Shown here in pieces: positions 34,430 to 46,764 of a DNA stretch of 64,000 bases. The notes beneath the pieces are model-generated. The model worked only from the letters and a program-made list of their open reading frames with translations, was not told the origin of the DNA and searched no databases. How positions within the stretch are numbered: position 1 is the first letter of the stretch; every line of letters starts with the position of its first letter. The position numbers were made by a program, and so were the translations under genes. The stretch covers positions 2,415,819 through 2,479,818 of the forward strand of contig CM060855.1 in the NCBI GenBank assembly GCA_030737835.1. The letters are read 5' to 3'. This DNA comes from Acorus gramineus (Eukaryota; Streptophyta; Magnoliopsida; Acorales; Acoraceae).

Positions 34430-34929
34430 GGGGAAAAATCAATGTAACCCCCTGTAATCTTCCTGATATCCATATAACCCATTGTAATATCAATATATCC
34501 ATATAACCCCTTGTAAACACACTATAAATGCAAATAACCCCCCGCAATTAAATTTTTTTTAATAGAATTGAAATATTTCAGATATATTGCATTATCTAAA
34601 CCATGGTTAACAAATATGTATTCTTTTAACACTCTGAAAGCAGCCAATACTTCAAAAAAAAACACCCTAAAAGAGTGTAAAATTAGAAATATGAGGGTTT
34701 TTTTTTTAAGTATTTACTGTTTTTCGGGGGTTAAAAGAATACACATTCGTTAATCATGGTTTAGATAACGGAATATACCAGGAATATTCCAACTCTGTTA
34801 AAGAATTTTTCATTGTGGGGGGGTATTTGCATTTATGGTGTGTTTACAGGGGGTTATATGGATATATTGAGATTACAGGGGGTTATATGGATATCAGAAA
34901 GATTACAGGGGGTTATATGGATTTTTCCC
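34430..34929. mobile_element. Mutator-like MITE with ~115-bp inverted ends
   Basis: Begins GGGGAAAAATC and ends in the complement of GGGAAAAATCC. The arms pair over about 115 bases and contain repeated units (CCATATAACCCCCTGTAATC-type, about 40-45 bases apart). An 11-bp direct repeat ATAAAAAAAAA flanks both ends (34419-34429, 34930-34940), in the 9-11 bp range of Mutator-like insertion. Confidence 0.75.
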
Positions 34930-34940
34930 ATAAAAAAAAA

Positions 34941-35917
34941 CCATAAATAATCCAACTAATCCAAAAACAATAAAAAATTAAAAAATCTCATACATTATAA
35001 AACTATAATAATACAAAGTTGTGGTGGAATTGAAGTTGGGTGTGATGACCAATCAATGCTTCTCCATGTGAGAGTAGATGAAATAATTAATAAAATCTTC
35101 AACAAATAATAACAAACAACCTTCCCTGAATGAGAGAGGCCCCAGTCCCCAACTCTCTTGGTCCTGTTTTGTCAAGATTGTGTTATGCGAATATTTTGGC
35201 AACCAAATAAGGATAGAATCAGAATTAGTATTTCTTTTCAAAGGGGGTTCTTTATTCAGCTATCGTGGGGGATCCTTTTGAAACTTGGAATAGAAGCAAT
35301 TATAGAGTATCTTATAATTCTTTAGCACGTTGTAATTATTACTTGATGTAATTATATTCTTTCTAAGTGTGCAATAAAACACAAGAATTGGTCCTGGAAT
35401 CATAGTAACAAAGTTCGTATACGACGAATATTCGGCCAATGTCATGTTCGATACAGTACGTGTACATTCGTAAATCATACGGAATAAATATGAAAAAGTA
35501 CGAGAATAATTAGACTATTTTTCAGATAATTTAAACATTATTATTTTAAATGAATTTAATATGCAATATGTTCGGTACGGTACATTGTGTACGTTTGATG
35601 TCTAATCGAAGTACTTTAACGAATATTTGAAAAAATACATAGTACTTTATTACTATGCCTGGAATTGGATGAATAGTTTTGTGAATTCAGGAATCCGTTT
35701 TCCCTTTTTTTTCAGTGGAGAAAACTTTTCTAGTAATTGTGTCATAAAATTCAACCTTCCATTTAATGTTGTCACATGGAAACAGTTACAATGTTAATGA
35801 TCAAATCTGTCATTGAAAGTCAATGGTCGATGTGACCATTCAGCTTGGTTGTTATTCATTGTTGGTTGTTATTCATTGTTCATTACTCATCTCATCATCT
35901 TTTTTTTTTTTAATTTT
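34941..35917. other. Intergenic DNA, no gene seen
   Basis: Mixed AT-rich sequence without recognisable gene, RNA or transposon end. Confidence 0.5.
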
Positions 35918-36050
35918 TTTATTTATATCGGAGGGATCTCGTGGCTGATTTTACGGTCGAGCTGGGAAGGTTATATCTGCCTGTTTACTCTGTTCCCACA
36001 AAAAATTCTTTTGAATAATCATCAACAAACAGGTAGATAAGCCAGCGTCA
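35918..36050 (-). mobile_element. SINE, 5'-truncated second copy
   Basis: Matches the body of the element at 3765-3947 (CTACCTGTTTGTTGATG, CTTCCCAGCTCGACC) but lacks the A/B-box head. A T/A-rich tail follows on the low-coordinate side, as expected for the 3' end of a minus-strand SINE. Confidence 0.55.
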
Positions 36051-36359
36051 AGATATCACTTTTAAATTATGACAACCAATGTAGATAGAGAAGGGAAAAA
36101 AAATTGTAGACACAGATAGAGGGAGAGAAATTTTCTCTATTAACTTGTAGAATGCATTCTTTTTATCTTTTTGTTTGCAGGAAAGTAAAAAAAGTGGCAT
36201 GAATTTAATAAAATTCTCTCCGTCAGGAATGTAAATAAACAAATTTTGTGAAAAACCATGTATAGGTATTTCAAAGCAAGCAAACACGTTAAAGAAAAGA
36301 GCATTATTCATTACTTGTTCAGGTGGAGTGTGAGCAATAGGATAAAAGATGAAAGAATA

Positions 36360-36875
36360 AATAAAAAAATTATATTATCTGTCTTTATGATTGTTTATAA
36401 GTAAATAAGGACTGCAATGTCTACACAATTAAATGTAAAAATCCTTCATAAGCATTTTTGTCTTTTACAGAGACCAATTTATCTTTACGATTATTTATAA
36501 GGACTGTAATATATATAAGATATTTCAGGGGCATTTTTATCTTTTGCATTTAAAATTTTATTTTTATGATATTTTATATGCACTCCATTCTTTATACAAA
36601 TTAATGCAAAAGTCTTTATAGAATTTTTATATTTCTTCATCTTCTACCTCGACATTGTTTAGAGGGGTTGAAAGATTAGGAATAATTTAGTCATTTCATA
36701 TAACGAGTTAGAGTTAACTAAAATAATTTGAATAGTGATTAAATTTTGTTGAGGATCATGATGTATACGGGTTTTTGTGAGTTTTCAAGGACTCATACAT
36801 CTGTCCTAATTTTAGTAAGGGCTTATATGGGTTTTCCTATGTTTGTAGAAACTTAGATGTCTTTAACCCAAAATT
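36360..36875. mobile_element. Relative of the MITE at 25878
   Basis: Shares GCATTGTTTAGAGGGGTTGA-like, GGTTAGAGTTAACTAA-like and GGGCTTATATGGGTTTT-like segments with 25878-26334 in the same order. Ends not well defined. Confidence 0.45.
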
Positions 36876-37794
36876 AAATTATAAGAAATACATGTAAAAA
36901 AAAATGTTGATTTAATAAAAAAAATTTGGATATGAGAGGAAAAATTGGGTATGGGAGGGAAAAAAAAATTGGTGAACTAATTATATTATAATTAGATTTG
37001 TTGGATTACCTAAAAAGATAACAATAAATGCGAGTTAACAAGTAACCCAAGGCACTAGTTAACACAAACCCATTTTTAAAATTGGTTTTCGTCAACTTTA
37101 CCACATATGGACTCTATATATTTATCACATGGATGATCTATATCTCTTTTGAAAAAAACTATGCCAGAAAGAAAATTATACATTTTATTAGAAACATTAG
37201 GCTACTGTGGTATTATATTTCTATAGTTGTGTAATTCTACTTTTGATTTTGGAATGCAGAATCCCAACCAAACACCGCCTTTGAAGATAGTTGTAGCAAT
37301 GTCTGTTTTTTTTCATAAACATATTTTTGTATATATTTGCTACCTGCTGAAAGATAGAATTACACTATCTGAAAAAAGGAAAAAATAAATAAAAGCAAAA
37401 AATAGTGTTAGGTAGCACCGACCGTCTCCCGGGTAGAATAGACATCTAACACGAAGAGGACCCAAAATCACTGCTTGCGATTACATAGAGGTGCTAAGAC
37501 ACCTGTTTCTGAAGTAGATGTCGCGTGCCGACACGATACATTTACCCCACTCGCACACATGTGAACAAAACATCTCCCACATTTTCTCTTGATAAAAATC
37601 ACTTCATTTCGGGTGGCAAATGTTTTGTTAACTTACAAAAGTGTCTATAATTTTTTTCACCTTACACAGTGGTCTACTTATTGGGTGGTGTTTAAAAAAA
37701 GATAAAAAAGAGAAAGTGATCCCTCACAAGACATGTTAAAAAAGGGCTGAGTCAATTTCCTTAATTTTAATAGACACACAGAATGTATGCATTT
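36876..37794. other. Intergenic DNA, no gene seen
   Basis: A GC-richer patch at 37410-37560 stands out (CGACCGTCTCCCGGG), possibly repeat-derived. No coding signal. Confidence 0.4.
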
Positions 37795-38475
37795 ATAGTT
37801 GCATTTATATTTTAATTAAAATTGAACCGTAATATTATCATAACATAATAAATATATTATCAATTATTATTAGTAATTAACAAATATACAAAAATAAAGT
37901 ATTTTAGAAATTTTCACAATTATTAAACCTTAATAACATTACAAAAGTACATGATAACGTGGTTTTATTATAATAAAATCTCAACTTGTATCACATTCAA
38001 TATTTTATCAAATAGCTAAACACAATAATAATAAAACTTCACATATCCCATATGGTTTCATATGACATTTAAATTTTTATTACATGCAAATCGAGTTTTG
38101 GTTAAATCACTTAGCACCCTTTTTTCATAAAGCAGGTTGAATCAAACTCAAGGGAGAACCAATATTCAAAAATTTGATAAGAGGACATATCCAACCTAAC
38201 TACATCTTTTTTTAATTTTTTCTTTTTTAGTTCCATAAAAGTAAAATGTAAGTGCAACACCTAAAATCTGAAATCCCTTGAGTTTCACCTTCTAACATTA
38301 TTTTTGTAGTTCAATCAACCTGTAGCTCAGTTGTCAAATATTGTTGGCTCAATCAGTAGGTTGATCAATTTTTACCTTTTTAAGCCGATTAATTTACACT
38401 ATCGCATTTTGAAGACCAGTCGAAGGTTCAACTGGATTAACCATCTGGATTGGGATCGGGTTTTTAAAACATTTG
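37795..38475. mobile_element. Possible relative of the 18716 insertion
   Basis: Has inward AACCGT and GGTTCAACTGGATTAACC motifs and ends near GGGTTTTTAAAAC, like 18716-19240. Diverged; boundaries approximate. Confidence 0.3.
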
Positions 38476-39504
38476 CGACGGCAAATCCCTACGGTCTCCC
38501 CAATTCTACAACTTCAACAATGCTTGGCCAGATACCAATCTTCTCACCCCAAAAAATCATACCTTGTATATTTTTTAAAAAAAACACTGCTACCTGCAAT
38601 CCTCATATACATTCATGCTTGCAAGCCCTTACTTTTTGTTAACAAGATAGCATTCCATTCATCATAAAAGCACATACTTCAGTGAATGATAACTAATTAA
38701 AATATATATATATATATCAAAACACACATTGCCTATTAATAGGACAACAAATAATAAAATCCCTAATTTTATGCTTCTCTAAATGCATACCTTGCCGTGA
38801 ACACCTTACTCACACTGCCTCTGCGCAAAATTTGAGTCCAGATTATGAGATTGCCTGCCATCTGCACTTGTAAAACTTCTCAAAAGTCTGTGTAATACTA
38901 GGCAAATAATCCCTAATCAAATATTTATTCATGCATTTACAACACTGCATCTCCAACAGAAATAGTACATTAAAAAAAATCCTATAAAATTTATGAAAAA
39001 GGTCCCTAAGAAAATATTGATCTGTATATTCCATACCTCACCTCTGAAATCATTCACAAGAAACGTGCATGTGGAGTTATCATATGATTTCAAAATAGTA
39101 CAAGTTTTCATATATACTATTCTTGAAAAAAAAACCTTCAGAATAGCAGATCAACTGAAGCACAAGTATATTAGTTTTTAGGCTTTGAAATGACATAAAG
39201 CTTCACCCATAATGTTTTCAGCATTTCAGTCACCTTGATTTTTTCTTCAAAAAATCACCTTGAACTCATCTATTTTTTTTATTCCAAAAAAAAAAAAAGC
39301 TAATAAATTTTAGTGCATAGTACACAATTAATAAAGTAACTTCCTTCACAAGAACCTAAGATTATGAAACAATCAAACTTTTTATTCTGGTAATGATTTA
39401 TCAGACCATCTCATAAGAACACATGATATCGAAACTAATTGTAAAGAATATAAACCAAGCTAACAATTATCCATACAACTAACAAAGATCATAAATGAAA
39501 CATA
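38476..39504. other. Intergenic DNA downstream of the SET-domain gene
   Basis: No gene seen. May include 3' UTR of the gene at 39954. Confidence 0.4.
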
Positions 39505-39673
39505 TTATATATGCACATTGAAAAATTTCTTGAAATTGTCTAGAGAATCTACGGCGCTTGGTCTTCCCCTTCGATTATTCTCAAAATCAGGATTGACATT
39601 TGGTTTAAAATTCATTTTCATGACATGTGATGCAGTAAACAACTCTGAGGGACTCACCAAACATGACGTCATG
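39505..39673 (-). other. Open segment with splice acceptor downstream of SDG41
   Basis: On the minus strand a pyrimidine-rich acceptor (CCCATTGATCTTTCAG) is followed by an open frame ending in FKKFFNVHI and a stop. It could be an alternatively spliced 3' exon or spliced 3' UTR of the gene at 39954. No family match. Confidence 0.25.
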
Positions 39674-39953
39674 AAAAAGTTGTCTAGAAGCCAATCTTCC
39701 TGAAAGATCAATGGGCAGTTTCAGCATATCATGTGTCAAGAACTCACAGGATTACTATGAAGATAATTAATCAAGATGGATTACAAAGCACGGATTCCAT
39801 GGCTCATTCTAATGTCAAGAAATTCAGATTCCAGCCAGTCCAATTTCAGCAGCGTAGCTCCAAGGCGTTTGTCCAAACACAAATCGGACATCCATATTAT
39901 ACCTTTCAAACTCAAAAGGACAGATGTTGAGTCCACGAGACATGAAAATCTTA

Positions 39954-42900
39954 TCAGAGAACAGAAGTGTTTTCATCTCCATGAAGCAGATTCTGGGTGT
40001 GAGCGATGGAGTAGCAGTCAGGACCATAGCAGATGTTTGCGAGATACCCGCCATAGAGCAAGCAATGAGAGGCAAGGACAAACAAATTCCTCCTTCGTTC
40101 AACAGATGGATTCACTCCACAGAGAAATATGTAGTCTCTGCAGCTACAGAAAATATCACCAGTCTCTGCCTTCCCAAGCCAGCTAAAATCTATGGGGTCC
40201 TTGACCTCTTTTAAGCATTCAATCCTGTGCTTCAGAAATGGCCAGACTTTTGATGAAACCTCCAGAATACAGTCAAGATATGCAGTGCATGTCATCTTAA
40301 ATTCTTCCTGAGTCAACCCAGATATTTCTCTTGGTTGTGTTTTTGGGTGCCGTGAATAGCAGCAATCCACACCCAATTGTGCTTCTGTTTCTGGAGGACA
40401 GCCTAGTTCAGATCTACCTTCAACGGATGCAAACCACCTCAATCTTTTCACAACACCTAATATGGATTCCCCAGCATTTATCCAGAAAACTGATGCAGAA
40501 GCAATCAAAGAAGACTCAATTGAAAGTAAGTGATTTGTTGCACCTGCAAGCAATAGTGAGTATGCTGCAGCAGCCATGGCCATCTCCAAAGCTCCCAATC
40601 TGTAATCTTGGACTAATTCAGGACTCGGTATGCAACGTGAACGAGTATTATAGGCAGAGGCTAGAGTAATATAAGCATTTAGAGACAAATAATGCAAGGG
40701 ATGCAACCTGAATTTGTTCTGGTAGAGTCCTTGCTGGAATTGCTGGTTTCTGAAGCCCTGAGCAAGCAAGGTCTCAAGCTTACAGCAACAAGATTTTGCA
40801 TCCCCAGATGACATGTACTCAGCTACAGCTTCCTCTACAATATTAGCTACCTCTTCAGGTGCTTCATTGTCATGGAAGTCATGATTTGAATCTAAGTTGG
40901 CAGTGTTGAGGTTCGAAGCACTTTCCTGATAAAAACAGACTTTTGGATGAAAATCCTCATTAAACTGCGATCAAGTTACCTCAAAATGAAACTCAAATAA
41001 TCCTATTACCACTGCACATAATTGTTTCGTATTTCAAATTAGTAGTTTCTCAACAATTTGAAGTTGCAACCTTGAACAAATACCACTCACATATGAATTG
41101 TTACTGGAAAAGCATCATGTACACACAGTTATGAGACCTACACTCTACTTCCTTGGCATTGTATTTGGACTATGAAGGAATGAAGCATAAACTGCCAATC
41201 TTCTTGAGCAGAGTACATGTCACCAGTTCCGGCAGGAATAATTTGGCAATGATAAAAATTCAAAATTGGTTTGTGAAAAATTTGGCCTTCGGAAAAACAA
41301 AAATTCTATAACATAGTAAAGAACTTAAGATATGCAATCACCAAGATTAAATCAAATCTATGATCTCTCAATGATTATATGACATAAAACATTACACAGA
41401 TTTCTGAGTTCGAGATAATATTTGAATTTAGACAAAATCATCAAAAACATACCATAAAATCTAGCAGAACAAAGCCTAGTCAAACATTTTTCTATTTGAG
41501 TTTTAATTTTGTTGCACAAGTATAATATGTATCATTCTTTAGATACATATTAATTCATTTAATAAATGAATTATTGTATAAGACATGCATTGTTAATGAG
41601 ACATGATTTAAATGGAGATTAAGAATTAATCAATAATTCAGAGCATTAGATAACAAGGGCAGTGTAAATGCAGTATGAAGATGGTGAATAATTTTGAAAA
41701 AAAAAGTATTGTATTTGGGGCATAAGTAGACTCATTTTAATCAAGTGTCATGGATGCAATACAATGTTCACTATGAAAGTTATACAAATGTAGTTATCTA
41801 TTGGAAATCTGAACCACAAGTGTCAACCCTATTTGTATCATCACCACTTAGACAAAGACCATATATTATTTTTATTTTTTAATATAGATTGGGCTGCCAT
41901 ATTAAAGTGCCCCTTGAATAAATTGGAAACTAGAGATCTCCAATTAAAAAAAGAAGAATTCATTAAAACCAAAAGGTCACAAAATAACCCCTCACCTAAG
42001 AAAACAAGATTCGTTACCCACTCCATTTTATCAGAGCAACCTCTAACTTTCCATGGATGCATTCACTTTTTATTCTATTATTTCTTCTTTTTCTATCACC
42101 TGTCCTGGGCCGTGTCTGACACATGTCGGGCGCGTGTCCGTGTCCGACACAGGTATGGAGGCCTAGGGGAAGTGTCCGTGCTTTGTAAACAGTAAGCCTC
42201 TTATAAAAGGATTCAACAGTAAAACCGGTATTTTTTCCAAATATCTCTAGGTCCTATCTATTTTAAAGCCTCTCTCCATCTTTCTATCATCATATTTATG
42301 CGTTCTTTAGTCTCATCAAGTAATACAAGATTACAACAAACAATATAAACCAAGGAACTTCCTCCTAAATATGCCTAGTAAATTCATCCACTATTAACAC
42401 AAAAAAGAATGAACTCAATATAATGTACTTGTCTCCCTTCCCACTATTCCAACACTAGGTACGACTACATCTTACTTGACCTAATTTGCATCAATCATAC
42501 GAAAAATAGATTTTACTTTAGTAGGTGGATGTTTTTTTCTAAAAAAGAACTAAATAGCCAGATGAAACATAGTTGTGATCCAGGATATTCCATCCTCCCC
42601 CCCTTCCCCCTGAACCAAAAAAAAAAAAATTAAAATAAATATAAAAAAGAAGAGAGATTCTTACATTCAGAACTCTATCGACATATGGTTGTGGTGAGGT
42701 GTTACAGCGACAACAACGGCAAACAAACTGATATTTTGACCACAATTCTAAATGTCTCACTGCCTGAAAATGAAACCAATAATTTCTAATAGATCAAAAA
42801 CTCTATATAAAAAAATTGAACTATATGAATCATAAAAAGCAGTGCATGAAAAAATATCACTTTGAGTTATGCTTGTAAACTTATAGTGCACAATAGTATT

Positions 42901-45900
42901 AACAAATATACCAACAAATTAGCACGGTACAAGCTTTCTCAAATTCTTATGTGGCATAAATTCATGCTCACAAATTTCATTTGTCTACATTTTTTGAATG
43001 CCTTCATCAGCTTTTGTTAATGCTTAAGCCATGATCAGTTCAGACATCGATTTGAGGAATGTCCCCACAGTTCTATCAGGGATGTTTGTATACATGTCAT
43101 GACTATATTTTTGGGTTTCCACTGTAATATCATGAAAGGGGAGAAATCTTCTCAGCATCTGGCAATTGAAGAACCATCACCAGACCTCACTCTTAAGAAT
43201 TTCATATTTTTTACTCCCTCATCAAAACAAGGATGTGGAGTAAATATCGCGTAGAAGGAAAAAAAATCCTTCTGGTTATTACTTATGATTTATGAAGATG
43301 CAACACACACATAGAAATCTGCATGTATGTATGAACTTGGATAAAACTCCGTTAGCAAGGACCAATTAGAAACAAATTGTAATGGTATAAGTTACAGGAT
43401 GACCATTGCAACATGAAATACACAGTTCAAAAGACTATCAACAAAATGAATGACAAATTCTCCACATACTATTAAAACTTTTGCTCAAAGATGATGCATA
43501 ATTACTCATCACACGCCGACACATAACATCAAAGCTCCAGTAGAATAAGAAGAGAATAAAATAATAGTACCATATGAAGGCTGATGAGGTGAAGACCAGG
43601 GAGCATCTTCCAATCCTACTACAATCCAGAAATCCCAGTCAGATTTTCCCCCCTGAGAAAAGTTAGGATGCCCACCATGATATATTAATATAAGGTTTAC
43701 ATCCATGAACAAAGGGTAGGTCAGAAATCCATCCACCAAAGTAAATAAATAGAAGAGTTATGTCCATCCACCAAAGTAAATAAATAGAAGAGAGAGTCAT
43801 GTAGCAGGAGACCCTTCACACCTTCTCTCAGGAGATAGCATCTTTCCCTTCCCTAAAAATGTTAACAGATCCAGCCCCAACCAATACAATGAATACCTTA
43901 ATGAATTGAAAGGCAAAAGCACCTCTCCCCCGCATTCCTTAACAAATCCGTTCCAGCAGGTCAAATAACTCAACAGATAGGGCACAATGATTTGAGACAC
44001 CCTGGCCTTCATGCTTCCATCTCCCTTCTTTCTGAGCTCCTTACATCCCATCAACATTTGCTGCATCAAGTCAAAGTTCCTAGGCTGCTCCCATTTTTTC
44101 CCCAGGTTTGTTGCTGACAGGACAACAAGCAAGGAGTTTGTCACTGCTCTCATCATATGAGTTCACAATACAAATAACATTTCTGTCATAGACTATCATT
44201 TTCTCTTAACACACAAGAATTTAATAAACGAAGTTTCCCTGAATTTGGCTGCTGTTTACATTTCTGTGACCAATTTTTTCTATAGTTGGAGATTTAAAGG
44301 ATAACTGAAGGACCATTTTCTTTCAAAAAAAAAAAAAAACCAAGAATCCTAAAACAACCTGATCAGCAGGGCTCATTTCAATCTTTGCATCTCGCAGTTT
44401 GTTCTGTAATATTTAATATTCTAATATCTCATTTTCCAATATATTTATTCTGATGAATGGGTTCCACTCCACCCTCTCCCCTTGTTAATGAAAAAAGTTA
44501 CAAAAGTTCCCATCCCTATCCCTAACAATTCCAAACAGACTCGAAAAGACCACCATAATGTTTCATCCATAAGCCATTTTCATGCCAAAACTTTATGCTC
44601 ATCCCATTTCCCATTTGAAAAGAGATCCCATCCATGAACATCTCCCCACCCGGATAGCTACATTCCAAAGTCAAAAGATCATGCTTGGTTCTTCAGTAAA
44701 TATCAAATCTACCATGTCCTCTGTATTACCTTCATTGCACTGTCTCTAGAACCACAAGCATTCTCCAGAGAATTAGGCCATTAGAAAAATTTGTGTGTTT
44801 TAAATTTAAAACCCTCCTTGCTCCCTACACAAAATTCTGCCTTCAGCAAGTTAGATTTTACTTTTCTCCCCTCTTATTCCACTCCACAAGGATCTCTTTC
44901 TTACCGCATCCATTTTGCTTAAAACTGCTTTAGGGGTCTCATGTATGGATAGCAAAAACATCAGTGAACAGAGACAATCTACCAACCATAAAGGCTTTCT
45001 TTTCCACCCAAGCTAGCCTCCTCTCAATCCTTCTACGAAAGTGGATTCCAATTAACACTGGGCAGGGCCTGGTTGTCAGGATGGGCAAAAAGAAAACAAA
45101 AACAACACTATGCAGGGGATTAAAAGCCAATGCTGGATTCCACAAAACATACATCCTTGTAAAATTGTTCTCATCAAATTCCTTTTTTGCACTAAAATGA
45201 TTCAGGGTTGCATTATTCAATGCACATTTCCAAACTCATACCATCATATGACTAATTCTGTAGAGCTTAAAAAAAAATCCATGGATTTAACCTTAATCAA
45301 CACAGTTTCCATCATTTTGTCTGCAAATTAATTTTCAAACTCAGACACAGAAAAAGACTTGTAATACAAATACAAGCTTAAGAACTATAATCAGCTATCC
45401 TGAATTGCAAGAAAATCATTACAAGCATGGCAATGCATGCTTCAGGACTGATCATTAAATATAAAAACTGCAAGAACAACTATTGAATCCATGACACAAA
45501 CACGAAAAAAAAACACAAACCAACCTTAGGTTGCAACAAATCTAAGTAACCAACACAGACTTCCTCCCCTTTTCTAATTGGTTTGATGCTCCGCACCACA
45601 ATTCTCGGCCCGTATCTACAAAACCCTAAATCAATAAAACATCAAACCAACTGAACATAGATTAAAAAAAGTCCGCAAAAACCAATATAACTTCTAATAA
45701 CAATCAAAAATAAAATTACCATCATATAATCTGTTCTCATCACAAATCCAAGCCTTCAACTGCACCCAAAAAAAAAAACCCAAATTTCATAATAAAAACC
45801 AACCAAAACAACCGCCTCGAGATTCGTGCAATCAAACAATGTTTCTCACCGCAGATTCTTCTCCCGCAGGCGAGACCCGAAAGGAATCCGGATCAACCGG

Positions 45901-46515
45901 TCCGGGCCAGGCCGGCACGAACCGGTAGCAGGCGTTGGGGGAGCAGCTGTGGTTGAACCACGAAAACCCCGGCCCGTACAATGCGATCCCGACTGGCCCC
46001 GGCCCGGTCCCGAACTGGACCTCCACGGCGTTGGTCACCACGACGCACATCGCCGCCTCCGCCTCCTCCTCCGTCGACACCCTCCGATCCGCGATCGACA
46101 TCATCAAAGCCACCCCCTCCTCCACCCTCCCCCACACCTCCTCCTCCTCCTTCATCGCCTCGCGATTACTCCACAGCCCTCCGATCCGGGCAGGCGACGA
46201 TCTGCGGAGGTGGAGGAGGAGGCGGAGGGAGACGCGGGCGTCGGTGGTGGGGGCGGAGAGGGGGCGAGATCGGAGGAGGGAGCACTCGCCGGAGGAGACG
46301 TGGAGGGGGAGGTCTGCGGCGGAGCAGGAGGCGGAGCAGTAGGAGACGGCGGCGGAGCAGGCGGAGTGGGGGAGGGGGTGAGGAAGGTTGAGGGGGCGGA
46401 GGCAGGAGGAGCAGTGGGAGCGGAGGAGGTGGTCGTGGAGGGCGGCGGCGATCGGGGGGAGAGGAGGGGTTACGTCACGTGCCATGCACGTGTCGTCAAT
46501 CGCTCTCATCTCCAT
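39954..46515 (-). CDS. SDG41: SET-domain protein, SDG41-like (SET/MYND), five exons
   Basis: Predicted SET-domain methyltransferase matching Arabidopsis SDG41. Exons (minus): 46515-45850, 45759-45720, 45625-45525, 42763-42665, 40925-39954; all junctions are GT-AG and phases agree, giving 625 aa. Exon 1 starts MEMRAIDD and carries a MYND-like zinc finger within the SET domain (C35, C38, C60, C64, H72, C78) and the SET core NHSCSPN (188-194). The 40-nt exon 2 joins in frame to exon 3, with VVRSIKPIRKGEE and the conserved Tyr of GYLDLLQP (Tyr262). Exon 4 holds the post-SET cysteines CRCCRC (284-289). Exon 5 is the helical C-terminal region (RLHPLHYLSLNAYITLASAY; AAAAYSLLLAG). It is somewhat longer than the Arabidopsis protein (about 560 aa, from memory). 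Substrate is unknown. Introns 3 (2761 bp) and 4 (1739 bp) hold transposon debris. Exon 1 is strongly GC-rich and the last exon is not. Confidence 0.9.
42100..42187 (-). mobile_element. Fragment of hAT-type MITE in SDG41 intron 4
   Basis: Matches, inverted, the left end of the element at 61074: AAAGCACGGACACTTCCC and GTGTCGGACACGG. Truncated on the low-coordinate side. Confidence 0.6.
43797..45220 (-). mobile_element. Degraded LINE-like sequence in SDG41 intron 3
   Basis: At 44939-45060 the minus strand reads RRIERRLAWVEKKAFMVGRLSLF, resembling the LINE motif following the reverse transcriptase (family pattern KxLxxWKxxxLSxGGRLTLI). A 119-codon open frame at 43797-44156 and fragments between fit no host protein. 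Non-LTR origin is likely for the 45-kb part and uncertain for the rest. Confidence 0.35.
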
Positions 46516-46764
46516 TTTAGGGTTTGGCTTTTGTTGGTTGCCCTTCTTTCTTGGACTGTGAAATCAACGGTTGTGGTTTTGGACTGGGGAATTCGTAATT
46601 TAAATATGGGGAGCGTATATTACCACCCCGTAAAATGGGAATCCCACCCAAAAAACAATATAAAATTATTTTATTTTATTTTATTTATAAAAAAAAATTG
46701 AAAACCCACCCGCCCATTCCACTGACGATGACTGTGGACGTGAATTGAAAAATTGAAAATAGAA
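46516..46764. promoter_or_regulatory. SDG41 upstream region
   Basis: Only about 250 bp separate the SDG41 ATG from the truncated copia fragment. No convincing TATA box. The native promoter may have been cut short by the rearrangement. Confidence 0.35.

Noticed and set aside
39824..40214. Other open frames overlapping the last SDG41 exon
   Set aside because: Wrong frame; the SDG41 frame is longer and matches the family.
43797..44156. 119-codon frame as an SDG41 exon or separate gene
   Set aside because: It does not join in frame between exons 3 and 4, has no family match, and sits among LINE-like debris.
45893..46391. Open frames antisense or out of frame to SDG41 exon 1
   Set aside because: Shadows of a GC-rich exon. 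Only the minus frame with NHSCSPN continues across splice sites.
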